64,000 bases of DNA, from NCBI GenBank assembly GCA_030847615.1, contig JAUMIR010000001.1, positions 250,483,187 to 250,547,186 on the forward strand, read 5' to 3'. How positions within the stretch are numbered: the stretch's first letter is position 1; each line of letters opens with the position of its first letter. Origin of the DNA: Gambelia wislizenii. Taxonomy: Eukaryota; Chordata; Lepidosauria; Squamata; Crotaphytidae. The position numbers and the translations under genes are program-made. Under the pieces are notes generated by a model. It did no database searches, had not been told where the DNA came from, and saw nothing but the letters and a program-made list of their open reading frames with translations. Below are positions 43,148 through 54,479 of this stretch, piece after piece.

Positions 43148-43832
43148 CAGTTGCCCCTCCATATTCGCGAATTTAGCATTCGCGGTTTTGAGTATTTGCG
43201 GTTTTGGGAGGGCCTCCCCCCGCCCTGCCAAAAGCAGTGACTGGGCTTTAGAAGCCCTGTGGCTGCTTCTGGGGGGGAAAGAAGCAGGCTGGGGGGATGG
43301 GAGAGATGGGGAGGGAGCCTTCTGAGGCCCCCTCACCACCTTAGGAGGCCGGGCGGCGGGTGGGAGAGGTGGCCAGGGGGCCTTCCGAGGCCCCTCGCCA
43401 CCTTAGAAGGCCGGACGGGGGTGGGAGAGGTGGCGAGGGAGCCTTCCAAGGCCCCCTCGCCACCTTAGGAGGCCGGGAGGGGGGTGGGAGAGGCGGCGAG
43501 GGGGACATGTGAGGGAGTGGGGAGGCCCCCTGGTGGTCTTGGGAGGGAGGGGGCAGGCCTGAGGAGGTGACTACAGGGCTTCCGGAGGGCCTCCGGAGGC
43601 CCCTGGTGCCTTGGGAGGGAGTGGGGAGGCCTGGGGAGGTGACTACAGGGCCTCCGGAGGCCCCATGGTGGCCTTGGGAGGGAGGAGGGAGGCCTGGGGA
43701 GTCAACAACAGGGCCTCCGGAGGCCCTTTGGTCACTTTGGCAGGGGAGGGGGAGGGCAGTAGTTATTTGCGGAATTTTCACATTCGCGGAGGTCTGTGGA
43801 ACCTAACCCCTGCGAATGTGAAGGGATGACTG
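43148..43832. mobile_element. Tc1/mariner-like MITE with a GC-rich minisatellite
   Basis: The left end is ACAGTTGCCCCTCCATATTC then GCG. The right end is the complement of ACAGTCATCCCTTCACATTC. TA lies at both outer borders. CATTCGCGGTTTTG and TTCACATTCGCGGAGG are subterminal. The middle (about 43200-43740) is very G-rich and tandemly repeated. Confidence 0.7.
43318..43740. repeat. GC-rich minisatellite, two unit types
   Basis: 43318-43500 has about three units of about 60 bp with 'CTCGCCACCTTAGGAGGCCG' and GGTGGGAGAGG. 43565-43740 has three units of about 65 bp with 'GGGCCTCCGGAGGCCC' and CTTGGGAGGGAG. The long proline-rich antisense frame (43341-43781) results from this composition. Confidence 0.85.
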
Positions 43833-43859
43833 TAAATGAATAAATAAAATATGTCTGCA

Positions 43860-44065
43860 TCACATGCATGAGATACCAGCAATCCCGGGCAGGAAAGCAG
43901 GGCAGGGGGAGCAGTGAGGAAGGACAACCGTGGAAATGTGCAGCATTAAAGTGGCACCAAAACACTATTGCGGTGAGGGTATGAAAAGGATTGGCTTCAT
44001 AATGGTATATTTCCAATTGGGATACAATAGGCTGGTGTGATATTATCCTGTGTAGTGTGAAAGGA
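43860..44065. other. No gene recognised
   Basis: Spacer; the end (GTGTGATATTATCCTGTGTA then GTGTGAAAGGA) looks like a MITE edge. Confidence 0.35.
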
Positions 44066-44069
44066 CTCT

Positions 44070-44755
44070 TACATAGAATACATAGAATCATAGAGTTGGA
44101 AGAGACCCCCAAGGGCCATCTAGTCCAACCCCCTTCTGCCCTGCAGGAATACCCAATCAAAGCACTCCCAACAGATGGACATCCAGCATCTCTTTAAAAT
44201 CCTCCGAAGAAGGAGACTCCACCACACCCCAAGGCAGCAGCGGATTCCACTTCTGAACAGCTCTTACTGTCAGGACGTTCTTCCTAATGTTTAGGTGGAA
44301 TCTCTTTTCCTGGAGTTTGAACCCATTGCTCTGTGTCCTAGTCTCTGGAGGAGCAGAAAACAAGCTGCTCCATCCTCAGTATGACATCCCTTCAAATATT
44401 TAAACATGGCTATCATGTCCCCTCTTTACCTTCTCTTCCTCAGGCTAAACCTACCCAGCTCCCTAAGCCGCTCCTCATAGGGCATAATGGCTTCCAGACC
44501 TCCCACCATTTTGGTCACTCTCCTCTGGACATGTTCCAGCTTGTCCATCTCCTTCCTGAATTGTGGTGCCCAGAACTGGACACAGTATTCCAGGAGAGGT
44601 CTGACCAAAGCAGAATAGAGTGGCACTATTACTTTCCTTGATCTAGACACAATAGTCCTATTAATGCAGCCTAGAATCGCATTGGCTTTTTTAGCTGCTG
44701 CATCACAGTGCTGGCTCATGTCCACTAAGACTCCTACACCCCTTTTGCATACACT
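44070..44755 (-). pseudogene. CR1 LINE 3' part
   Basis: Minus strand: the tail octamers at 44078-44096, then 3' UTR and ORF2 end. In order on the protein: [71 protein letters not shown], and in another frame NGFKLQEKRFHLNIRKN. This is the best-preserved CR1 piece here; it lacks the catalytic part. Confidence 0.9.
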
Positions 44756-44759
44756 GCCA

Positions 44760-45370
44760 GGTGTAACAAATAAACAAGAAATAAATCAACGCTACCCCAG
44801 GAAAACCAAACAGAGTAAACATGGAACGAGAAGAACCAAAGGCATAATTATACGTGTCAAACACACACACACGTGTCCAGGCTACTTTCGCTGGCTCTGC
44901 AAAGCGAGAAACACAAACCAAGAGAAGGCTGGATGCCATCGTGCGGACTAGCATCCCCACTCACTATATCACACCCCACTGTATTAACTAATATAGAATT
45001 GCTGCCTGGTCCTCAGATTTAAATCCTAAACAAACCTACATCTCACTGTGTACATTTTACCAAATATATGGTAAAATGTACACAGGGTTGTAGCCCACTG
45101 AGGATGAAGCACCATTAAATTCAAAGCAATGCATCTCTGAGTAAATATGTTTAAAATAACTGGCATGGCAACTACAGTATAAGCTTTTTTGTTGGTTAAA
45201 TATTGCATATTTATTTCCTAAAGGAAAACTGCAGATTTTCATAAAAACGAATTACCAACTTGTATTCAGCTCTTCTACTTTTCACTCTCTTGGATCATAA
45301 AGTCCACTCCCACATTGTTGAAGTCATTTGTGAATGGCCATCCAAATGTAATCTTGAATTGTACATATGT
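44760..45370. other. No gene; contains a hairpin at 45046-45085
   Basis: A perfect inverted repeat of 17 bases (CTGTGTACATTTTACCA, loop AATATA, then its complement) lies at 45046-45085. The rest is unremarkable A/T-rich sequence. Confidence 0.6.
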
Positions 45371-45379
45371 ATAAATTCA

Positions 45380-45655
45380 TAGTGGAACCAGCATAGTGTG
45401 GTGGTTTGAGTGATGGACTACAACTCTAGAGACCAGGTTCAAATCCCTGCTTAGCCATGAAAACCTAGTAGGTGACCTTGAGCAAGTCACACTCTCAGAA
45501 AAAACCATGAAAGGCTCACCTTAGGGTCACCATAAATTGGAACGGAAGACACAACAACAACAACAACAACAACAGCAACAGCAACAAATTCATGGGGTTG
45601 CCAAAAGTTGACAGGTGATTTGAAGGCACTTACATACATACATAGAGAGAGACCT
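45380..45655 (+). repeat. tRNA-derived SINE with (CAA)n tail, then a SINE tail fragment
   Basis: AGCATAGTGTGGTGGTTTGA, GACCAGGTTCAAATCCCTG, GTAGGTGACCTTGAGCAAGT, CACCATAAATTGGAACGG, then an (ACA)n tract to about 45588. After it comes GGGGTTGCCAAAAGTTGACA then GGTGATTTGAAGGCAC, the tail of the 5S-type SINE. Confidence 0.8.
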
Positions 45656-45659
45656 GGAT

Positions 45660-45784
45660 CTCTAACAGATAATTCTGAGCACCTCAACCAATTCAAATTC
45701 CTAGGATTCCTTAGGGGAAAGCTTAAGAGAGTTCAGTAGTAAAATACAAGACAGTATGATATGATATATTACAGTACAATACAA
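45660..45784. other. Spacer with short ATGATAT repeats
   Basis: GTATGATATGATATATTACA then GTACAATACAAT; nothing else seen. Confidence 0.5.
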
Positions 45785-46585
45785 TTTGTTGTTAACTGCC
45801 ATCAGGACCTCCAAGTCACCCTCTCCTCAACAGCCCTGCTCAGGTTTTGCAGACTGAGGGTGTGGCTTCCTTGATTGTGTCCATTGTTCTTCTTGTTGTT
45901 GTTAACTGCCCTTGAGTTGGCTTTGACTCATGGCAACCCCATGGATGAGACATCTCCAAGACCTCCTGTACTCAACCACCCTACTACAGGTTCAGGTCTG
46001 TGGCCTCCTTGATTAAGTCTAACCCCCTATGGTGTAGTCTTCCTCTCTTTCTTTTCCCCTCCATCTTTCTTAGCATTATTGACTTTTCTAGTGAGCCATT
46101 CCTTCTCATGATGTGTCTGAAATATGATAGCCTCAATTTGGTCATCTTGGCTTCTAATGAGAGTTTGTTCTTGATCTGTTTTAAGACCCATTTGTTTGTC
46201 TTTTTGGTCATCCACATGAACCTCAGCCCTCCTCTCCAGCACCACATCTCAAATGAGTTGATTTTCTTCCCATCAGCTATCTTCACTGTCCAGCTCTCAC
46301 ATCTGGACATGGTGATGGGAAATACAATGGTTTGAATGATCCTGACTTTAGTGCTCAGTGTTATGTCTTTGCATTTTATGATCTTATCCAGCTCTTTCAT
46401 AGCTACCCTCCCCAATGCCAGTCTTCTTCTGATTTCCTGGCTGTAGTCTCCGTTCTGGGCTATGATTTGATCCAAAGAATGGGAATTCTTTCACTATTTC
46501 AATTTGCTTTTTGTCTATTTTGAATTTGTGCAGATCCCTTGTGGTCGTTATTTTTGTTTTCTCAATGTTCAGCATGTAAAATACA
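45785..46585 (-). pseudogene. BovB/RTE LINE 3' part
   Basis: Minus strand. The frame 46475-45984 shows EIRRRLALGRVAMKELDKII, KVRIIQTIVFPITMSRCESW, FEMWCWRGGLRFMW, LRLSYFRHIMRR and MLRKMEGKRKRGR, the C-terminal segment of BovB-type reverse transcriptases. Catalytic motifs are missing. The start of the 3' UTR appears twice in tandem (about 45785-45895 and 45896-46015, CTCCAAG..CTC..CAACC/CAGCCC..CTCAGG), so the end is duplicated. BovB provides the machinery for squamate SINEs. Inactive. Confidence 0.88.
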
Positions 46586-46599
46586 ATACAATAAAACAG

Positions 46600-46900
46600 G
46601 GTTTCATTTATTGTTACTCACTCATTTATAGTTTTTATATCTCACCTTTCTTCCAGAATATGGCACAGAACAGTTTAGAAATATTAACCATACAAATAAC
46701 AGTAAAATAGCACTAAAATTTAAAACAATTAAAACATGACAACAATAATTCTACCAGGGAAGTGCAGAAACAAGCAAGCCAGGAGCCAAATACCTGTGGA
46801 AAGAAAAAGAAAAACACCCTTGACAAGTGTAAAAAATATTCACATGTGTGTGAGAAACTGTATTTCACCTAAAAATGATTTTTTTAAAAAATGGTTAATT
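46600..46900. other. A/T-rich repeat fragment, no gene
   Basis: 46610-46740 shows the CACTCATTTATAGTTTTTAT then ATCTCACC repeat with ATTTAAAACAATTAAAACAT. Confidence 0.45.
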
Positions 46901-46915
46901 GTATCTCTCCTTTAT

Positions 46916-46933
46916 TCTCTCTCTCTCTCTCTT

Positions 46934-46996
<63 letters not shown>
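46916..46996. repeat. Compound microsatellite (CT)n(CA)n(GA)n
   Basis: CT units, TTTCACACACAC.., then GA units; it explains the Arg/Glu and Leu/Ser frames in this place. Confidence 0.95.
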
Positions 46997-46999
46997 AAT

Positions 47000-47453
47000 G
47001 TGGCCTCAGTGATCTTTTACAGAAAAGAGACCCCCCTCCCAAAAAAAGAGCCTCATGTCTACACATATTTTCCCCTCTGACATCTGGGATACTGACCACT
47101 TTTCCAACCAATGGGGCTTTGTTTAATGGAGTGTCAAAAATGAAATGTTACTTCAATGATTCATTCTTCTTTTATTGTATTACATCCCTCCTCCTACTTT
47201 TCTTTTTGGTGGTTGTGGTGATACTGCTGCAGTGGAGGGACAAACCATTTATAGCCACTGACATTCCATCTGGTGTTACTCATCACCATTCTGACAAAAT
47301 TCTTCCCCACTGCTCGAAGCAGAGAGATTCATCATATATAACAGAGACCTCTGGAAGAAATATGTCCCAAAACTGGAAACTTTCCAGGACAAAAACCCAA
47401 TCTGATAGAACTCAAGCATCCAGTTTTAATGATTGTCACTATTATTTTCTGTA

Positions 47454-47489
<36 letters not shown>

Positions 47490-47820
47490 TTACAACATAC
47501 ACAACAACTCTTCCCTTCCACACTTTGCTGGTGCAGAAAGTCCCAGTCACCAATGAACAATGAAGACTAATACACTGCAGAATATTATCATATGCATGGT
47601 GTTTAAAAAACATTGATCTACAGAGATATAACTAATGAAGTTGCAGGGAGCAGTTGCAGGGTCTTGCAGGAAGCAGCAGCAAATATGTCTTTCCTGTTGT
47701 TGTTTTTTGTTTGTTTGTTTTTGGCACAAGAGATCATCATGACTATCTTTTCACAATTTCAGAGTCTACCCCAGATCACATCTTCTGGTTGCAAAGAAGA
47801 ATGGAGAACATTTTTAATGA
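47000..47820. other. No gene; (TA)n(TG)n tract at 47455-47490
   Basis: Contains a TATATATATATATG / TGTGTG tract. Open frames over 47613-47908 have no motif. Confidence 0.5.
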
Positions 47821-47826
47821 CATCCC

Positions 47827-48295
47827 AGGGGTTCATCTACATGAACCAAGATATGCTGGTTCCCCACCGGCATATTCTGGCTGCAACTGCCGCCATTTTC
47901 CTTGTTGACTCAGAAAGCAGGAAGGGGTCCACAACATGTGACCAAGGCCCCTTGTATGTGATCAGCCTTGGTCATATCCTGTGGGATTCCTTCCTGCCTT
48001 CCAAGAGACCCAGGGAGATCACAGCAGCAGCAGCAAGGGCTAGCCAGCAGGGAATGGACTACTGCGGAAACCTGGGGCCCAGTCCATTATTTGCCAGCAG
48101 TAACAGAATAAACTGGGTTTTTTTAAAAAATTGTATCAGCCCCTACTCCACCTTCCCCCATCTCTGTCCCGTATCTGCCCCGAGGGTGGTGAGGACTGCC
48201 CCGGAGCAGAATGGGCAAATGCCCTGTGTCATCAGGACTACAGGGTTCTGAGACCGGGGCAAGACAGGGTATATTGTCCATCTAGACAAGCCCCA
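47827..48295. mobile_element. hAT-like MITE
   Basis: Ends AGGGGTTCATCTACATGAAC and, inverted, CCATCTAGACAAGCCCC. Same end type as 11234 and 23079. A 212-codon frame that runs into it has no recognisable domain. Confidence 0.5.
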
Positions 48296-48299
48296 GGTC

Positions 48300-49700
48300 T
48301 AGTCTTAATGGAACTTTACTAAGGTCTGGTTCAAAGAGTATAGTATTTTTTAAATTCCCCCTCTTTTGCTTGTCACAATAAGCCAGATGATGAGTAAACC
48401 ACAGTGCTGGTGTGTGCTGCTCAGTCACTCTCACTTTCTTTCCTTCCTTGTGAATGAGAGTAGCTAAACAAGCTACCAACCCAAAAGCCATCATGGTTTG
48501 ATTGTTTATCATCACATGCAAATGAAGAACACTGGCTTTTCTCTTCCCATGGCTTGTTCTTGGCTTGTGACTATGGATTATCTGAGGAGAGATAAGCCAG
48601 GATTCCCTCTTCATATATGTCAATAAACAAATCATAGATAGAAGGTCCGAGGTGTGTTTAGCTACTTCTGCTTGCAGGAAGAGCAAAGTGGGAGCTGTTG
48701 AGCAGGAGTTATGAGCAAAAGGTTTCATTCACAATGACCTGGTATGCTGTGGTGTGAGAACATTGGGAATGTGGCATTTACATGTCCAAAGGTGTCTCTG
48801 TGCTTCTTTCAAAGTGTTCTGTGCATCCACCTATCAGGCCACAGTAGACTTGTTCTTATTTCTTCCTCCACAAATGCGCATTGATATAACATCACTTGGA
48901 CACATTGTTTCCATCACTCACTGATCAAAACGTTGCACCAGTAGACTGGTCTAGCATTTTTTAGCCTTTGGAAGCGATACTCTGAGTCCCTCAAAATCTA
49001 GTCTGTTCCTCTGTTGCCATGCCAGCTGGCTATATGACTGACCCATCTTTACACCTGGCAAAGATGAGCCAGCTGTATAGCCAGTGGCCTGTATATCATT
49101 GTATGCTCTCATATGTCTTCTTTTGCTATATTGTCATGACACATAATTTTGCATAGATATTGCTCTCTGGGTCTCTTTGCATGTTTTCTTTATCAACTCA
49201 TGTCATTCACTGATACTCTGCTCTGTAAATCATAACAGGTATGATGACTGGCCTGTTAAGTTCTCTTTTAGTCTTCATGGGCAGTTGATCTTTGAAATCT
49301 CTGTTTTCATTCTGTTAAAATTGGTCCATCCTGTCTTTATTTTGCTACCAAAAGTCTTGGCTTTAACACAGTGTTGCACAATGAATACTGAATTATCAGA
49401 CTATTATTGTTCAATTAGTGCACAAGATTATTTGGATTACTATTTAAAGGATAGCTCTGTTTGGGAAAATCAGTATTGGGAAAAAGCTACTTTTTGTACG
49501 ACACTTCCCAGAATCCCCCTACCAGCATGATGGCTGGGGATTCAAGGAGCTACACAGAAAAAGTAGGTTTTCCTTACTTTGAGGAAAATGCTACAGAACC
49601 TCAGTCTACATGACTGTCTAAACTGGAATATTTTCAGCCAATAAACCAAAGAAAATCATACTGTTTTTCAATGTTAATAATTTGATCGCAGCAATGATAG
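48300..49700. other. No gene recognised
   Basis: CAGCTGGCTATATGACTG and GCCAGCTGTATAGCCAGT near 49022-49085 are roughly inverted. 49500-49550 carries a MITE fragment (CCCAGAATCCCCCTACCAGC). No coding signal. Confidence 0.4.
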
Positions 49701-49704
49701 GTAC

Positions 49705-50170
49705 TCAAAGAGTCATAAAGCTAAAAGGGATTCCAAGGGCCAGCTAGTCTAACCCTCAAGCACCATCTAGCCCAACTCAAACAGGAATCTACAGCTAAAG
49801 CATCCCTGATAATCTTTCCAGTGAAGGAGAGCCCATCATCTTTCTTCTTCTATTCCACTGCTGAGCTCTGTCAGGAAGTTCTACCTAATGTTTAGCTGGA
49901 TTCTTCTTTCTTGTAATTTGAATCCATTGGTCCAGGTCCTACTCTCTGGAGCAGCAGAAAACAAGCTCACTCCACCTTTCACTTGATAGCTCTTCAGATG
50001 CTTACAGATGGCTTTCACATCACCTCTCAGTCTTCTCTTCTCCAGGATAAACACACCCAGTTCCCTTATGGGGCTCACTTTCCAGACCATCTTGATCACC
50101 TTCCTCTGAACACATTTCAGCTGGTTGATAGCCTTAAACTGATGCTCAGAAATGGACACCAGATCTGATC
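49705..50170 (-). pseudogene. CR1 LINE 3' part, strongly diverged
   Basis: Minus strand: QLKCVQRKVIKMVWKV, RELGVFILEKRRLRGDVKAI, SLFSAAPESRTWTNGFKLQE. The order is as in the other CR1 copies, with more substitutions, so an older insertion. Confidence 0.8.
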
Positions 50171-50187
50171 TGAGAAGGACCATGGAA

Positions 50188-50360
50188 GGTGCCATATCCT
50201 GAGTCAGATGTCTAATCTATCTAGCCCAGTACTGTCAATTTTGTTTGGGAACAAAGACTTGCCAGAGTTTCAGGTAGGGCTCTTTTCTAGCCCTACCTGG
50301 ACATCTCTGGTATTCCATGGTGGTTTCCCCTTCAAATACTAAACAGCCCTGACTATGCTT
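50188..50360 (-). repeat. tRNA-derived SINE, second type
   Basis: Minus-strand copy of the 4468-4655 SINE: CTGAGTCAGATGTCTAATC, CAGTACTGTCAATTTTG, TTTTCTAGCCCTACCTGGAC. The head is lost. Confidence 0.6.
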
Positions 50361-50663
50361 AGGTTCCAAAACCAGGTAGCATCACATGTGTTCCAGGTAG
50401 AACAATTCAAACTGTTACCATGTGCATGTTGGATGTGATATGTAATATGTCCTAATTAGAGTTTAAGGGGTCTAATTTTCAGAAGCTGATAATCATGATA
50501 ATAACCTGATTTAGGTCCAGGTCTTGTGGATCTTGTGTATCCACCATTCTGTATTGGCATCTAATCTGTGATCTGACATACACAAGTACAGTTGCAAGTG
50601 AGATTTGCAATGGCATTTGCAGTGGAATAGATGATAGCCCTGGGTGCTGTTTACACGATGAAA

Positions 50664-50715
50664 ATCATAGAATCATAGAATCATAGAATTGCAGAGTTGG
50701 AAGAGACCACTTGGG
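50664..50715 (-). repeat. CR1 3' tip inside the Harbinger left end
   Basis: ATCATAGAATCATAGAATCA then AGAGTTGGAAGAGACCACTT. GATGAA lies on both sides (50657-50662 and about 50715-50720). Confidence 0.7.
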
Positions 50716-51048
50716 ATGAATTCATGTCAAACCCCGGCTGTTTACACGTACATTGTGTCATGTTTTTCGGAATGGGGGCCACCAGTTGTCACTCAATCTT
50801 TATTTATTTATAAACAAATATTTATTATTTGTGCCGGTTTTTTAAAAAGTCACGGGAGGATTCGGAAAATCGGAAATGTAAACAGCCTGGGACAAGATAT
50901 CACGGATCCAGGAGATGACCGGAAATTGTCTTGACCATGGGCGGGCACTGGCCAGTAAGAGGGAGGTCTACCTGCCCCTTTTTTCAACATCCCAAATTTT
51001 AGATGCATCTCCATTGTTCTCCTGCCCTTTACCTGTGCAGTTACAGAG

Positions 51049-52929
51049 ATGGATGCCGAAACCGCTCCTCGCCCTAGGAAAGGCGGCCGTGGGATCTCCT
51101 GGTCCTACAATGAGACCATAGAACTCTTGGCGATATGGAGCAAGGAAAAGGTGCAGGAGCAGCTGAAGGGGTCCCATAGAAATATCGACCTCTTTGAAAA
51201 AATTGCTGCTGAAATGAAAACCCAAGGCCATGACCGGACAGCTGAGGAATGCAGGATGAAGACAAAATTGATGCGTAAGAATTATCGCTAGGTCAACGAC
51301 CACAACTCCAAAAGTGGCAATGATGCGGCCACAATGCCCTTCTACAAAGAACTCCACACAATCCTCAGTGGCAATGCCAACTACCACCTGAAGTGGCTGG
51401 GGACAACAACCGACATAATTCGTGTTCCACGTGGGTCAGTGACTCCCCATCACGCTCCCCTCCCCAAAGAAAATGTTGCATTGATCCTTCATCCCAGGAG
51501 ATGCTGCAGGGATACTCTGAGGAACTTTTCTCAAGTCCTCTAGGTAAGCTTTTATGTGAAAACTCGATTAACTATTTACTCGGTTTTCAATGTTAGACCA
51601 AGTGAAATAGGTGTTGCCTTTTTAATATTCTCATGGCAATGTACGTGCATTTGATGTCTTTAACTTGAGCCCGTAAACAACATGTTATTATTCATGTTTC
51701 ATTTCATTTTCACAAAAAAAGGAATACCTATCTTTGATGTGAAAACTCAAACTTGTAATATTCCGTTTCTCTACACCTGACTGGTTTTTAAAAAAGTGAT
51801 TCTAAAGTGTAATTCCCCTTCCCCGTTCATTTAAACTAAACAATAGTGGTATGTGAAAAGGATCTGTTTACTCGGTTAGCCTTCGTGCCTTGGGAATGTG
51901 TACGTGTGCTTCCACCATGCTCCTTTGGTATGCAAATGATGGCAGTTAAAGCCAAATGGCGCTTTACTCTGTTTGTGCCCTGCAGTTTAAAAGGTGTTCA
52001 TGAATCTTGGAACCTTAAGTATGGCGTCTCCTGGCACTGCAATAACCACTTTTTACAGTCCTCTGCAAACCTCTGCCCAATTTACTGTGATCTGTTGTAG
52101 AAGCTATTGAAATTGCTATGTATTTCACATCTTTGATTCAGCACTGCGGGTACAATTCTTATGTTTTCTTTCCCCAGATGTTTCAGGGACCCAGGGTTCT
52201 GATGAAACAGCAGTGACCTTTACCTTAACTGAGGAAACCAGAGGAAGCTTGGCACTCAACGATGCTGAAGAAAACACTTCGGTTGTTGTCACAGAAATTG
52301 ATACTGTGTGGGCAACAACTCCAGCTCGCAATGGTATTGATCCCTCCATGTTATGCACATTTTTATACAGTTAACTGCTTCTACTTTTAAATAATAAGTA
52401 TCATAAAACAAAATTCCTTTTATTTCATTTTCAGTGGCTTCCTTGAGCAACCCAACTGCCACATTATCCCCTGCTGAGAGGTTGGCCATGTTTCGCAGGA
52501 AAACATGTTCTTCTGATGTAAATGAATTAATGGCAAATTCAAGATCCATAGCAGAGCTTTTTGTTTCAAATATGACAAAAATAGCTGACAGGCAGGATCA
52601 AAGGGCCATAGCTTTACAGGGGTATCTAGAAAAGTTCTATGAGCATTCTGTAGAAGAATCTCAGTAAATGCTCAAAGAAATAAAAAGGTAAAATGATCTT
52701 TTTGGAGACCTTGTAACATACATTAAGTCATTGGATAATGCAAAGAAACGTGTTGTGGTTACAAGAGTGTCCAAGCCAAACAATTCTGGAGAAGCAGATA
52801 AAGAAAACTCAGGAATCACAACAAAATGTGCCATCCACTTGTTCTGGTACTGGTAATGTTGCTGCCAGTAGGCCCACTAGAATAGTAAAAAAAAAAAAGG
52901 ATTTTCTTCACATTATAGCTAATAGGTGA
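51049..52929 (+). pseudogene. Harbinger Myb/SANT-like protein, first copy type
   Basis: Three exons can be read: 51049-51543, 52178-52333 and 52435-52929, each joined by GT/AG with matching phase 1. Exon 1 holds the SANT/Myb-like domain: GISWSYNETIELLAIWSKEK, HRNIDLFEKIAAEM, RTAEECRMKTKLMRKNY. Exon 2 is acidic (ETAVTFTLTEETRG). Exon 3 has LSPAERLAMFRRK and a helical stretch. In known Harbinger elements the Myb-like protein brings the transposase to the nucleus and to the ends. It is broken: a stop at 51289-51291, a frameshift near 51480, two TAA stops at about 52665 and 52689, and a final frameshift before KKKKDFLHIIANR. AATAAA lies at about 53177-53184. Confidence 0.8.
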
Positions 52930-53430
52930 AGCAGAAACATTTCTCTTTTTCTATAAGTAAGATATTTACCAGTACTGTGTAATGACACTACTTGAAGGGC
53001 ATGCTATGTATGTACTAGTATGAAGTATAATATTTCAATTGTAACTATACATTTTTCTTAAAAACATTTACACCTTATAATGCTATTAGATAAAATGAAC
53101 AAGGACAAAGTATTCATTAATTAAAATATATGTTTTATTTACAAAGCAGGTTTTTGTTATTTACATATATACATGTAGAATAAATAAAGACATGAAAAAA
53201 ATCTGTGTACTCAATTATATAATACAAAACCCAATCTACAAAAACAAAGCTCATAAAATACAGTTGAAAGAAAATTCACCAACATAAATAAATATACTGA
53301 ACATAATAAATAACACAAGTTTGAGAAAAATACATACAATCCTAAATTAATGGATGCATAAACATAAATAAACAATTCAGTAAAAAAAATGTTCAAACCT
53401 GAATTTATAAGAACAACAATATTTACAGTA
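52730..53430. other. Convergent 3' regions of the two SANT genes
   Basis: Plus-strand GAATAAATAAAG (about 53176) and minus-strand TAAATAAAAC (complement of GTTTTATTTA, about 53131-53140) are polyadenylation-like signals that lie side by side. The rest is A/T-rich and non-coding. Confidence 0.55.
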
Positions 53431-53431
53431 T

Positions 53432-54364
53432 TTACATCCCTAGTCTCTGCTCAATAGCAGCCACCCTCCTGCTTAGCTCTTCGATTGAGGCTTGTAAAGT
53501 CCTCCCTGTAATGAGGAAAAAAGGTATTTGTTTACAATATAGTACATGATGGGCAACTGTTGCACATTATATAATTAAATGACTATAATATTAATTTACC
53601 AAGCTCCTCAATCTGTGAAATTTTGTTTAGCCCAGCCAGCTGAGCTGCAGCCTCCTGGACAGCTTCTGGACCTTTAAAAACAGTAATGCAAAGGGAGAAT
53701 TGTAATACTACATTTAATTCTAACAATTACTTATTATTTTAGGATTAGGGCAGTTATTTAATAACAGAATATACCAGGATGCGGTGCCGCTGGAGCCGAG
53801 CTGGCAGGATCATCACCCTTCTCCTCTGAGGACTTAGAGCCGGGCTGGCCTGCTGCCCGTCTTTGTATCCAAACAGCTACAATACAAACAACAACATAGT
53901 TTAGAACAGTCTGCCCCATGCACGGACACACTCACTCACTCACTCACTCACACTGACTCACTAGCAAATAGCTGCACAAAGCTGCTGCATAATTTACCTC
54001 TTGCCAGCCGGTCTCACCAGCTTGGCCACCCTGCACAGACCCACAGGTCGTGCAGGGCAACATAAAAAGGCAGTCACCTTCGGGAGGGGCTGCCGTTACT
54101 GGCCTCCAATGCCGTGTAAAACTTCCCCTTAAGGGTCTTAAACTTGGAATGGCATTGGAGGCCAGTGTGATCAAAGCCCCTCAACCAGAGGAACCGCGCT
54201 GCTTCCAAATAGAAATTGCAGTTCCTCCGGTTAGAGGACTGCATCAACTGGTCCGGCGCACTGGCCTGCTGGGCCAGGGATTCCAACAGGAGGTTGGTCT
54301 CCCTGGTGCCCCAGTAGGCGATGCACCGACCCAGACTGACACATCCTCTCCCCCCTTTGGCCAT
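53432..54364 (-). CDS. Second SANT/Myb-like protein in the Harbinger region
   Basis: The minus strand, from ATG at 54364, has exon 1 (to about 54078) with a trihelix/SANT-type domain: YWGTRETNLLLESLAQQ, NRRNCNFYLEAARFLWLRGF, TGLQCHSKFKTLKGKFY. Exons at 53876-53775, 53671-53600 and 53505-53432 join in phase through clear GT/AG sites. They encode GSKSSEEKGDDPASSAP, PEAVQEAAAQLAGLN and TLQASIEELSRRVAAIEQRL, the last an amphipathic helix likely to form a coiled coil, then a stop. The exon 1 to 2 join does not fit in phase, so there is either a missed exon piece or a frameshift. The protein type is DNA-binding. It could be a second Harbinger accessory protein or a separate insertion; I favour the former because it lies inside the same ends. 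Confidence 0.6.
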
Positions 54365-54479
54365 CGTAACGCCATGTGGTGGGATGCGGAAACTCGAGTT
54401 TATAAGTTTTCGAGTTGACCGTTTTCTTTTAAAACAAGCCTATGAAACTGTGATGTACCAAGCACACACGCTCACACAC

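Noticed and set aside
43341..43781. 146-codon Pro/Ser-rich antisense frame
   Set aside because: It arises from GC-rich minisatellite units inside a MITE; no start context or domain.
46736..47454. Frames of 114 and 187 codons with Arg/Glu and Leu/Ser runs
   Set aside because: They cross the CT/CA/GA microsatellite; no domain is seen on either side.
47613..48251. 212-codon plus-strand frame
   Set aside because: Half of it lies in a MITE (47827-48295) and it contains no recognisable domain or splice pattern.
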